From Campylobacterota bacterium (lineage in GTDB: Bacteria; Campylobacterota; Campylobacteria; Campylobacterales; Sulfurovaceae), in NCBI GenBank assembly GCA_013153825.1, contig JAADDP010000184.1, forward strand, positions 1 to 5,564: 5,564 nucleotides of DNA, given 5' to 3'. Both the position numbers and the translations under genes were made by a program. Position 1 is the stretch's first letter. Each line of letters opens with the position of its first letter. The notes beneath the pieces were generated by a model. The model did no database searches and was not told the origin of the DNA. It saw nothing but the letters and a program-made list of their open reading frames with translations. This document shows, in pieces, positions 1-5,564 of the stretch.

Positions 1-74
1 CAGTGAATTGATATAAATCCAAAATCAAAAGCTACGGGATTGAACTCTCTATATATATCTCTCCAATATTCCAA
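1..74 (-). pseudogene. lgt: Lgt N-terminal fragment, inverted and cut by the window edge
   Basis: Read on the minus strand from a TTG at 74-72, this gives 24 codons including EYWRDIYREFNPVAF and ending ISIH, plus two bases (TG) that would begin Trp. This is the typical start of campylobacterial Lgt, the inner-membrane enzyme that moves diacylglyceryl from phosphatidylglycerol to the lipobox cysteine of prolipoproteins. His24 and the partial Trp25 match the HW of the conserved HWYG motif; its Tyr (Tyr26 in E. coli) would lie just beyond the window edge. The TTG start is supported by AAGG seven bases upstream and a TATACT -10 box. The body of the same gene lies at about 189-905 on the opposite strand, so this fragment cannot be joined to it as the sequence stands. 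It could also be the start of a complete lgt copy continuing left of the window. The identity is my reading of conserved residues; no alignment was run. Confidence 0.8.
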
Positions 75-81
75 AATTAAA

Positions 82-85
82 CCTT
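82..85 (-). promoter_or_regulatory. Shine-Dalgarno site of the inverted lgt start
   Basis: On the minus strand an A-run ends in AAGG, seven bases before the TTG at 74-72. It decides the start: the family's N-terminal sequence begins exactly at this TTG, and no ATG or GTG lies nearby in frame. Confidence 0.6.
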
Positions 86-95
86 TTTTTTAATA

Positions 96-101
96 AGTAT
101 A
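96..101 (-). promoter_or_regulatory. Probable -10 box of lgt promoter (minus strand)
   Basis: The minus-strand hexamer TATACT differs from TATAAT at one position and lies 21 bases upstream of the TTG start, leaving a short leader. I see no TTGACA-like -35 box, as is usual for campylobacterial sigma-70 promoters. As arranged, this promoter drives the lgt head fragment leftwards, away from the lgt body. Promoter function is inferred. Confidence 0.45.
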
Positions 102-188
102 GCAGAGTTTTGTTAACTAATGATTAACTTTTTATTGTTTGAATATTAATCTAAGAGTAATAAAATTCAACCATCAAAAAAGGATATA
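102..188. other. AT-rich spacer holding the lgt inversion junction
   Basis: No convincing gene is visible on either strand. Read from the minus strand it looks like the upstream region of lgt; at its right end it runs into Lgt coding sequence on the plus strand. The Lgt body frame is open back to a TAA at 147-149, but the residues from about 150 to 185 (such as SNKIQPSKKD) do not resemble Lgt. The junction therefore lies between the -10 box and about 189, most likely near 180-190. A weak hairpin (GTTAA/TTAAC, 112-128) is also present. Confidence 0.6.
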
Positions 189-905
189 TCATTACCACTG
201 TTTACAGCTCTATGGTTTGCTAAGTGGATTATTAAGAGAGATAATATAGATGTTAGTGAAGAGCTATTAGATAGATATTTTATCTGGATTGAATTTGGAA
301 TTATATTGGGTGCTAGAATCTGGTATATACTCTTTTATGACCCAAATACCTCCTACTACCTCTCAAGACCTTGGGAGATTTTTAACCCATTTCATAATGG
401 AGATTTTATAGGGATTAGGGGCATGAGTTACCATGGAGCAGTCGTTGGAGCTGTAATAAGCTCATACCTATTCTCCAGAAGATATCCAGATAAGTTATCT
501 AAGATTGTAGATATTGTAGCTCTATCAATACCAGTTGGATATATATTTGGAAGAGTTGGAAACTTTCTCAACCAAGAGCTTATAGGTAGAGCTACAGATA
601 TACCTTGGGGAATATATGTAGATGGAGTTTTAAGACACCCATCTCAACTATATGAGGCGATACTTGAGGGGGCTTTAATCGCTATAGCCCTATTCCTCTA
701 TAGAGGAAGAAAGAGATTTAATGGAGAGTTAATTGCTCTATATGGAATACTATACTCAATCATGAGGTTCATATCTGAGTTCTGGAGAGAGCCGGATATA
801 CAGTTGGGCTTTATATATGGTGGTTGGCTAACTATGGGGCAGGTTCAGAGCCTAGTTATGCTCCTCTTCTCAATATGGATATATTTTTTTATACAGAGGA
901 ATTAA
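189..905 (+). CDS. lgt: Prolipoprotein diacylglyceryl transferase, 5'-disrupted
   Basis: This is the body of Lgt, a multi-pass inner-membrane enzyme that performs the first step of lipoprotein maturation. Coordinates mark where Lgt-like sequence begins (SLPLFTALWFAKW, matching the usual YALALLTALxxAKW) to the TAA. There is no ATG, GTG or TTG in frame between the stop at 147 and the TTG at 306, so an automatic call would give 199 residues from 306 and drop about 39 clearly conserved ones (RYFIWIEFGIILGAR and upstream). Counting from 306, visible family features are SYHGAVVG with the essential His (His43, codon 432), the signature GRVGNFLNQELIG (residues 82-94, with Arg83 and Asn86), RHPSQLYE (110-117), and MRFISEFWREPD (153-164) with the Arg and Glu matching E. 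coli Arg239 and Glu243. Hydrophobic segments alternate as expected. Only the first 30 or so residues are missing; 24 of them lie inverted at 74-1. Product identity is secure; function of this copy as written is doubtful. Confidence 0.9.
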   Translation, partial: SLPLFTALWFAKWIIKRDNIDVSEELLDRYFIWIEFGIILGARIWYILFYDPNTSYYLSRPWEIFNPFHNGDFIGIRGMSYHGAVVGAVISSYLFSRRYPDKLSKIVDIVALSIPVGYIFGRVGNFLNQELIGRATDIPWGIYVDGVLRHPSQLYEAILEGALIAIALFLYRGRKRFNGELIALYGILYSIMRFISEFWREPDIQLGFIYGGWLTMGQVQSLVMLLFSIWIYFFIQRN

Positions 906-940
906 TCCTACATTTAATTTAATAGAAAAATAATTTTAGA

Positions 941-946
941 TATAAT
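941..946 (+). promoter_or_regulatory. -10 box for the outer-membrane protein gene
   Basis: A perfect TATAAT preceded by a T/A-rich stretch (TTTTAGA) in the 73-base gap after lgt. It lies 32 bases before the ATG at 979, giving a leader of roughly 25 bases. No -35 box is evident, and no terminator separates lgt from it, so read-through from lgt is also possible. Confidence 0.6.
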
Positions 947-968
947 ATCTTAATCTTCTATTAAAAAT

Positions 969-973
969 AAGGA
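969..973 (+). promoter_or_regulatory. Shine-Dalgarno site, outer-membrane protein
   Basis: AAGGA five bases before the ATG at 979. It supports this start, as does the signal peptide that begins directly at it. Confidence 0.65.
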
Positions 974-978
974 TTAGT

Positions 979-1797
979 ATGAAAAAATTATTATTATTTA
1001 TGATTTTAACTATAATAGTTTATAGTGGTGGAGATATAAAAGTTGTAACACCATACGAGACAAATGATGAAATTAAAGCTGATGAGGAGGCTGTAGAGTA
1101 TGTAGCTGATGAGGTTATACCCCTCGCTACCCCATATTTTCAGGAGGAGATAGTTGTAGAGCCGACACCAGTGGTAGTTGTTGCAGAGACACCACCTCCA
1201 CCCCCTCCAACTCCAGTTGTGGAGATACCTAGGGAGGTTAAGAAACCTAAAGACTCAAATGGTATAAATCCCAGTGGTTTCTATGCCGGGCTTGGAATTA
1301 GTGGAAGTAGATATGGAAACCGTTGTGAGTGTGATAAGGCTACGGGAACAATAAAGAGGTATAACCATAAAGAGAATAGTGTGGCAATTGTAGCCAGAGT
1401 TGGGTATGACTACAACCAGTATATAGGGTTAGAGGCTAGAGGAATAAAGGATTTTGCAGAGGATGAGAAGGCATCTATAACACACGCTGGGGTCTTTATA
1501 AAACCTATGTATCCCGTCACAAAGGAGCTAAATATCTATGGTTTAATAGGTATGGCAAAGACAAAGACATCTGGGGGTTATCCAAAGGTTGATTCTGAAA
1601 GTTTAGCTCTCGGTGGTGGGGTTGAGTATGATATCTCAAAAGATAGACCTAAGAGTGGAAAATACTCCAGAAACTTTGATGGGGCAGGAGACCAAGAGAG
1701 AGGCTTTGGACTCTTTTTAGACTATGAGAGATTTGTGGTTAAGAAGGATGCACCAACCCTTGATGCAGTAAGTGCAGGATTGACTTACGACTTTTAA
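979..1797 (+). CDS. Outer-membrane beta-barrel protein, OmpA-type barrel
   Basis: A 272-residue exported protein, probably an eight-stranded outer-membrane barrel; its specific role (adhesion, stability or a small pore) cannot be told from sequence. Residues 1-18 form a signal peptide (MKK then a hydrophobic core, ending YSGG), with no lipobox cysteine, so it is not a lipoprotein. Residues 19-95 form an acidic, valine- and proline-rich stretch with a six-proline run (72-77), probably a flexible periplasmic segment. From about 99 the chain shows alternating amphipathic strands: about 100-110, 133-145, 148-157, 167-178, 183-194, 205-219, 242-254 and 262-272, ending in Tyr-Asp-Phe with the C-terminal Phe typical of barrel proteins recognised by the BAM machinery. 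Cys116 and Cys118 (CEC) sit in the first predicted external loop. There is no C-terminal OmpA peptidoglycan-binding domain. It has its own promoter and terminator, suggesting a single-gene transcript. The class is fairly sure; strand limits are judged by eye. Confidence 0.8.
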   Translation: MKKLLLFMILTIIVYSGGDIKVVTPYETNDEIKADEEAVEYVADEVIPLATPYFQEEIVVEPTPVVVVAETPPPPPPTPVVEIPREVKKPKDSNGINPSGFYAGLGISGSRYGNRCECDKATGTIKRYNHKENSVAIVARVGYDYNQYIGLEARGIKDFAEDEKASITHAGVFIKPMYPVTKELNIYGLIGMAKTKTSGGYPKVDSESLALGGGVEYDISKDRPKSGKYSRNFDGAGDQERGFGLFLDYERFVVKKDAPTLDAVSAGLTYDF

Positions 1798-1812
1798 AAT
1801 TCAAAATAGCAT

Positions 1813-1842
1813 AAAAGAGACAAAACTTATTTTGTCTCTTTT
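1813..1842 (+). terminator. Intrinsic terminator after the barrel gene
   Basis: A perfect 13-bp stem (AAAAGAGACAAAA pairing with TTTTGTCTCTTTT) with a four-base loop CTTA, starting 15 bases after the stop codon. The 3' arm ends in TTTT, then CCC, so the U tract is short. The A-run on the other side could give it some activity on the minus strand as well. It separates the barrel gene from metH. Confidence 0.85.
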
Positions 1843-1851
1843 CCCTCCAAT

Positions 1852-1882
1852 CCCCACTTTTTTGATATAATACCCCCACTTT
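1852..1882 (+). repeat. Direct repeat CCCCACTTT flanking the metH -10 box
   Basis: CCCCACTTT occurs at 1852-1860 and 1874-1882, with start-to-start spacing of 22 bases, close to two helical turns. The first copy lies in the core promoter spacer and the second at the expected transcription start. C-runs are unusual in this AT-rich intergenic DNA. It could be a regulator site; that is inference from position and spacing. Confidence 0.4.
1866..1871 (+). promoter_or_regulatory. -10 box of metH promoter
   Basis: A perfect TATAAT preceded by TTTTTTGA, just after the terminator. It is 48 bases before the GTG start, giving a leader of about 40 bases. That is too short for a cobalamin or SAM riboswitch, and none is visible. 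The box lies between two copies of CCCCACTTT. Confidence 0.65.
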
Positions 1883-1907
1883 AGATAGAAATATAAATTC
1901 AACTTAT

Positions 1908-1917
1908 AGGTAAAGAG
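1908..1917 (+). promoter_or_regulatory. Probable ribosome binding site of metH
   Basis: AGG at 1908-1910 is nine bases before the GTG at 1920, and AAAGAG at 1912-1917 is only two bases before it. Either gives a modest match to the 16S tail. The GTG is chosen because it precedes the usual MetH N-terminus; the next in-frame Met is inside the conserved DGAMGTQ motif and is too late. Confidence 0.45.
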
Positions 1918-1919
1918 TA

Positions 1920-4900
1920 GTGAGCATCACAGAGCAGATTAAAAGTTTAATTGAGAGTAGAGTTTTAGTAATTGATGGGGCTATGGGAACCCAAATCCAA
2001 TCTATAAAAGTTCCAGATGAGGCTTGGTTAGATGAGAGAGGAGAGTCTCAAGAGGGGTGTAATGAGCTTCTAAACGCTACAGCACCAGATATTATAAAAT
2101 CAATCCACAACGCTTACGCTATGGCTGGGGCAGATTTAATCAAGACAAACACATTTGGGGCTATGGATTGGGTCTTAGATGAGTATGGAATATCCCATAG
2201 AGCCTATGAACTCTCTAAAAGAGGGGCAGAGATTGTAAAAGAGGTCTGTTTGAAATATTCAACCAGAGAGAAGCCTCGATTTGTATTGGGTTCAATAGGG
2301 CCGGGGACTAAGCTCCCATCTCTTGGACATATCCACTACGATGAGATGTTTAAGGGGTATCTCGATACAGCTCTAGGGCTTATTGATGGTGGAGTTGATA
2401 TATTTCTGCTTGAGACCTGCCAAGACCCACTCCAGATAAAATCTGCAATTCATGCCATAGAGGAGGCAAATAGGAGAAGAGGGGTAGATATCCCAATTAT
2501 GGTCTCTGTAACTATTGAGCTTAGTGGAACGATGCTCATTGGAACTGATGCCTCAACAATAGTAACAATAGTTGAACCTTTTAATATTCTATCACTAGGA
2601 TTTAACTGTGGAACAGGCCCAGAGCAGGTTAAAAAACATCTAAAAATTCTCTCACAAAAGTGTCCATTCCCAATCTCTATCCATGCAAATGCTGGACTTC
2701 CACAAAATAGAGGGGGCTACACCTACTATCCAATGGGGCCTATTGAGTTTACAGATAAGCAGTTGGAGTTTATAGAGTTTGATGGGGTCTCATTCCTTGG
2801 TGGGTGCTGTGGAACAACCCCCCAACACATCAATGCACTAAGCAGAGCATTGGAGGGAAAATCCCCCAAGCTCCCGACAGGGAGAGTTGAACCATCTGTG
2901 GCATCTCTATTCAATAGTGTAGAGCTGTTTCAAGAGCTTCCACCACTTCTAATTGGGGAGAGGAGTAACGCTACTGGCTCAAAGGCGTTTAGAGAGTTAA
3001 TCTTAGCAGAGGATTATGAGGGGACTTTGAGTGTTGCACAGGCACAAGTTAGAGATGGGGCTCACGTTTTAGATGTGAATGTGGAGTTTGCTGGAAGAGA
3101 TGGGGCAGAGGATATGAGAGCAGTTATGGAGCTCTATAACCAGAAGGTATCTATCCCACTAATGCCAGATGCTACAAGGGTTAAGACCATGGAGGAGGCT
3201 CTAAAGTGCATCGGTGGAAAGCCGATAATTAACTCTGTAAACCTAGAAGATGGGGAGGAGAAACTAGATGCCATCTGTAGACTCTCAAAAAAGTTTGGGA
3301 CGGCTCTAGTTTGTCTTACCATCGATGAGAAGGGAATGGCAAAAACAACTGAGGATAAGATTAGAGTTGCAAAGAGACTCTATGATTTAGCAGTAAATCG
3401 CCACAATATCGACCCAAGAAATCTAATATTTGATATGTTAACTTTTACAGTTGGCTCTGGAGATTTGGAGTATAGATATAGTGCTGTTGAGACGATAAAT
3501 GCTATAAGGGAGCTACATAGACTATATCCAGAGGTTGGCTCAACTCTAGGTTTGTCAAATATCTCTTTTGGGTTAGCTCCAAACGCTAGACGCTTCCTAA
3601 ATTCCGTATTTCTACACCACTGCCTAAAGGCTGGAATGACATCTGTTATTATAAATGTAAAACATATAATTCCACTCTCAAAGATGACACAAGAGGATAT
3701 TGAAATATGTGAAGAGTTGCTATTTACTCCAGATGATAACTCACTATTTAAGTTTATTGAACACTTTTCAGATAAGAGTGTAGATGAGACCAGAACAGAT
3801 GAGGAGTTTGAGGCGTTAAGCGATGAGGAGAAGATTGCAAAACTGCTCTTAGATGGGGATAGAGAGAGGATGATACCTCTAGTTGAGAGTGCAAAGGATA
3901 GAGTTGGTGCAGATAAGATTGTAAATGAGATTTTAATTGATGCCATGAAAGTAGTGGGTGAACTCTTTGGGAGTGGAGAGATGCAACTCCCATTTGTACT
4001 ACAGTCGGCAGAGACCATGAAGGCTACAGTTGACTTCCTAAACCCATATCTGACCAAAAAGGAGAAGGATAGCGATACAACTCTACTAATTGGGACGGTA
4101 AAGGGTGATGTGCATGATGTGGGGAAAAATCTTGTAGATATAATCGTCTCAAATAACGGCTTTAAGGTTATAAATATCGGTATAAAGACGGAGCTAGAGC
4201 AGTTCTTAGAGGCGATAGAGAGAGAGGAGATTGATGCCATTGGTATGAGTGGACTACTTGTAAAGTCAACTGCAGTTATGAGAGATAACCTAGAGGAGAT
4301 GGAGAGGCTTGGGATTAATATCCCTGTGCTACTTGGTGGGGCCGCTTTAACTCGTGGATTTGTAGATGACTTTTGTCGCCCAATCTATAGTGGAGCGATA
4401 TTCTACTGTAGAGATGCCTTTGATAGTGTAATTGCTATGGGGAGAATTGAGGAGTGGAAGAGAGATAAGAGTAGACCTCTAGATACAAAACTTGCAGGAG
4501 ACCTAGTAGAAAAAAGGGAGAAGAGAGAGAAGAGAGTAGTAGAAATCCCACCATTTGATAAAATTGAGCTTCCCCCTAAAGTTGATGTTCCAACTCCACC
4601 ATTTTGGGGTAGAAGAGTTCTACAAAAAGGCAGTATAGATTTAGAACTGCTGTTTGAGTGGGTAAATATGAGAAGTTTAATAAAGATGCAGTGGGGATAT
4701 AAGAGTAGAGGGGTGGATAGAGAGGAGTATCAAAAGCTACTTGAGACTAAAGTCTATCCAATCTATGAGAGGTTAAAGAGAGAGTTTATAGATGGTGGAC
4801 TACTTGAGCCGACAATCATCTACGGATACTACCCATGTAGGGGATATGATGGAAAACTCTATATATTTGATGAGAGTAGAGGTTGGAATGTGGATGAGAA

Positions 4901-5429
4901 TGCAAATAGAGATAGTTTTGATGAGGTGAGAGATAGTGCAGTGTCGATATTTGAATTCCCAAGACAGAGAAGAAGCCCATTTAGAGCAGTTAGTGACTTT
5001 TTTAGATATGATAGAGATGATGTTGTGGCTCTAACATGTGTGAGTGCTGGGGCTAAATTTTCAGAATATGAGAAGAGTCTCTATGATGCTGGAAAATATT
5101 TAGAGTATAACTATGTGCATGGACTATCAGTCGAACTTGCAGAGGCTCTAGCAGAGATGGCACATAAACAGATACGAATAGATTTAGGAATTTTAGGAGA
5201 TAATGAGAAGCCAACTCTAAGAGATGTAAGGGTAAATAGATATAGAGGTGCTAGATACTCATTTGGATATCCAGCATGTCCAGACCTAGAGCAGAATAGA
5301 GAGATTTTTAAGTTGCTAAAACCTGAAGAGTTTGGAATAACTCTAAGTGAAACTTTCCAGATGCACCCAGAACAGACAACAACAGCTATTGTAGCTCACC
5401 ACCCAAAGGCAAACTACTTTGCCATCTAA
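1920..5429 (+). CDS. metH: Cobalamin-dependent methionine synthase
   Basis: A cytoplasmic 1169-residue enzyme that moves the methyl group of 5-methyltetrahydrofolate through cob(I)alamin to homocysteine, giving methionine and tetrahydrofolate. All modules are present in order. The homocysteine domain (about 1-325) has DGAMGTQ (19-25) and the zinc cysteines Cys230 (FNCGTG), Cys296 and Cys297 (GGCCGT). The pterin domain (about 341-600) starts with IGERSNATGS and contains NSVNLEDGE (438-446) and SNISFGLAPNARR (546-558). The helical cap is about 635-715. The B12 domain (about 719-850) has the base-off motif DVHDVG, with Asp730, cobalt-ligating His732 and Gly735, then SGLL (777-780) and GGA (806-808). 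The AdoMet-binding reactivation domain (about 885-1165) starts near TPPFWGRR and has RGARYSFGYPACPD (1109-1122). It ends soon after, at HHPKANYFAI, slightly shorter than E. coli MetH (1227). The start is GTG. A charged EKREKREKR linker (864-872) joins the B12 and reactivation domains. No frameshift or missing catalytic residue is seen. It is transcribed from its own promoter and appears monocistronic. Confidence 0.97.
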   Translation: MSITEQIKSLIESRVLVIDGAMGTQIQSIKVPDEAWLDERGESQEGCNELLNATAPDIIKSIHNAYAMAGADLIKTNTFGAMDWVLDEYGISHRAYELSKRGAEIVKEVCLKYSTREKPRFVLGSIGPGTKLPSLGHIHYDEMFKGYLDTALGLIDGGVDIFLLETCQDPLQIKSAIHAIEEANRRRGVDIPIMVSVTIELSGTMLIGTDASTIVTIVEPFNILSLGFNCGTGPEQVKKHLKILSQKCPFPISIHANAGLPQNRGGYTYYPMGPIEFTDKQLEFIEFDGVSFLGGCCGTTPQHINALSRALEGKSPKLPTGRVEPSVASLFNSVELFQELPPLLIGERSNATGSKAFRELILAEDYEGTLSVAQAQVRDGAHVLDVNVEFAGRDGAEDMRAVMELYNQKVSIPLMPDATRVKTMEEALKCIGGKPIINSVNLEDGEEKLDAICRLSKKFGTALVCLTIDEKGMAKTTEDKIRVAKRLYDLAVNRHNIDPRNLIFDMLTFTVGSGDLEYRYSAVETINAIRELHRLYPEVGSTLGLSNISFGLAPNARRFLNSVFLHHCLKAGMTSVIINVKHIIPLSKMTQEDIEICEELLFTPDDNSLFKFIEHFSDKSVDETRTDEEFEALSDEEKIAKLLLDGDRERMIPLVESAKDRVGADKIVNEILIDAMKVVGELFGSGEMQLPFVLQSAETMKATVDFLNPYLTKKEKDSDTTLLIGTVKGDVHDVGKNLVDIIVSNNGFKVINIGIKTELEQFLEAIEREEIDAIGMSGLLVKSTAVMRDNLEEMERLGINIPVLLGGAALTRGFVDDFCRPIYSGAIFYCRDAFDSVIAMGRIEEWKRDKSRPLDTKLAGDLVEKREKREKRVVEIPPFDKIELPPKVDVPTPPFWGRRVLQKGSIDLELLFEWVNMRSLIKMQWGYKSRGVDREEYQKLLETKVYPIYERLKREFIDGGLLEPTIIYGYYPCRGYDGKLYIFDESRGWNVDENANRDSFDEVRDSAVSIFEFPRQRRSPFRAVSDFFRYDRDDVVALTCVSAGAKFSEYEKSLYDAGKYLEYNYVHGLSVELAEALAEMAHKQIRIDLGILGDNEKPTLRDVRVNRYRGARYSFGYPACPDLEQNREIFKLLKPEEFGITLSETFQMHPEQTTTAIVAHHPKANYFAI

Positions 5430-5440
5430 AGATATCTTAT

Positions 5441-5484
5441 AGTTATCAAAGGTTAATGACTTGTCTCAACCTCTGATAACTTTT
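5441..5484 (+). terminator. Probable intrinsic terminator after metH
   Basis: Starting 11 bases after the metH stop, AGTTATCAAAGGTT (5441-5454) pairs with AACCTCTGATAACT (5468-5481) over 14 positions with one A-C mismatch. The loop is 13 bases, and TTTT follows at 5481-5484. The long loop and short U tract make it a weaker candidate than the hairpin at 1813-1842. Confidence 0.6.
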
Positions 5485-5535
5485 AAAGGCTTTATAAAAA
5501 AGGGAAATAAAAAGTATATAGCATTAAAAGTTATC
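5475..5535. repeat. 12-bp perfect inverted repeat downstream of metH
   Basis: GATAACTTTTAA (5475-5486) is the exact reverse complement of TTAAAAGTTATC (5524-5535), separated by 37 AT-rich bases. The left arm overlaps the 3' arm of the hairpin at 5441-5481, so the two structures cannot form at once. Function is unknown. Confidence 0.5.
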
Positions 5536-5564
5536 TTTTATGAGAGCCTCAGGTTAGGGAAATA
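5485..5564. other. AT-rich intergenic DNA to the window end
   Basis: No gene is supported on either strand. A TATATA at 5515-5520 could be a -10 box for a gene beyond the right edge, and AGG at 5552-5554 a weak ribosome site, but neither can be tested here. The ATG at 5540 opens only five codons before TAG. Confidence 0.4.

Noticed and set aside
45..62. Alternating TATATATA tract as a regulatory or origin element
   Set aside because: It is explained by the minus-strand lgt codons for Asp-Ile-Tyr-Arg in an ATA/AGA-rich genome.
1872..1919. Cobalamin or SAM riboswitch in the metH leader
   Set aside because: The leader after the -10 box is only about 40 bases, far too short, and shows no B12-box or SAM-aptamer-like elements.
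2726..3322. Two 62-codon minus-strand frames inside metH
   Set aside because: Short, without start signals, and antisense to the conserved homocysteine and pterin domains.
3754..3993. Second minus-strand open frame (79 codons) inside metH
   Set aside because: His/Leu/Ser-rich antisense shadow within the same conserved metH region, in another frame.
3380..4240. Long 286-codon open frame on the minus strand inside metH
   Set aside because: It is the antisense shadow of metH, Ser- and Phe-rich as expected from the GAG/AGA-rich coding strand. It has no promoter, no ribosome site and no recognisable family; metH across it is fully conserved.
5540..5557. ATG near the right edge as the start of a next gene
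   Set aside because: Only five codons (ATG AGA GCC TCA GGT) before TAG, with no Shine-Dalgarno.

Overview
The window looks like ordinary chromosomal DNA from a member of the Campylobacterota (former Epsilonproteobacteria). The coding regions are AT-rich and favour AGA, ATA and GAG codons. The Lgt and MetH proteins read like campylobacterial versions, and the promoters show clear TATAAT-type -10 boxes without recognisable -35 boxes. I do not assign a genus.

Layout, left to right: (1) Positions 1-74, minus strand: the first 24 codons of lgt (prolipoprotein diacylglyceryl transferase), with its own TTG start, Shine-Dalgarno and -10 box, reading left out of the window. (2) About 75-188: AT-rich non-coding DNA holding that promoter and an inversion junction. 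(3) About 189-905, plus strand: the rest of lgt, intact to its stop but with no usable start of its own before an internal TTG at 306. (4) 979-1797: a secreted outer-membrane beta-barrel protein with its own promoter, followed by a perfect 13-bp terminator hairpin. (5) 1920-5429: a full-length cobalamin-dependent methionine synthase, metH, with its own -10 box and a GTG start. (6) 5430-5564: a terminator-like hairpin, a competing inverted repeat and no gene.

The genes are housekeeping or envelope functions: Lgt starts lipoprotein maturation in the inner membrane, the barrel protein sits in the outer membrane, and MetH makes methionine and regenerates tetrahydrofolate in the cytoplasm. The barrel gene and metH each have a promoter, with a strong terminator between them, so they look independently transcribed.

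The real surprise is the head of lgt lying in inverted orientation to its body. The two pieces add up to a normal Lgt less about six residues, and the gap falls on the conserved HWYG motif. Because Lgt is normally essential in Gram-negative bacteria, an inverted (fold-back) assembly or amplification chimera at a contig end is the simplest explanation. A real or phase-variable inversion has not been excluded. I see no CRISPR array, mobile element, RNA gene or novel multi-gene system.
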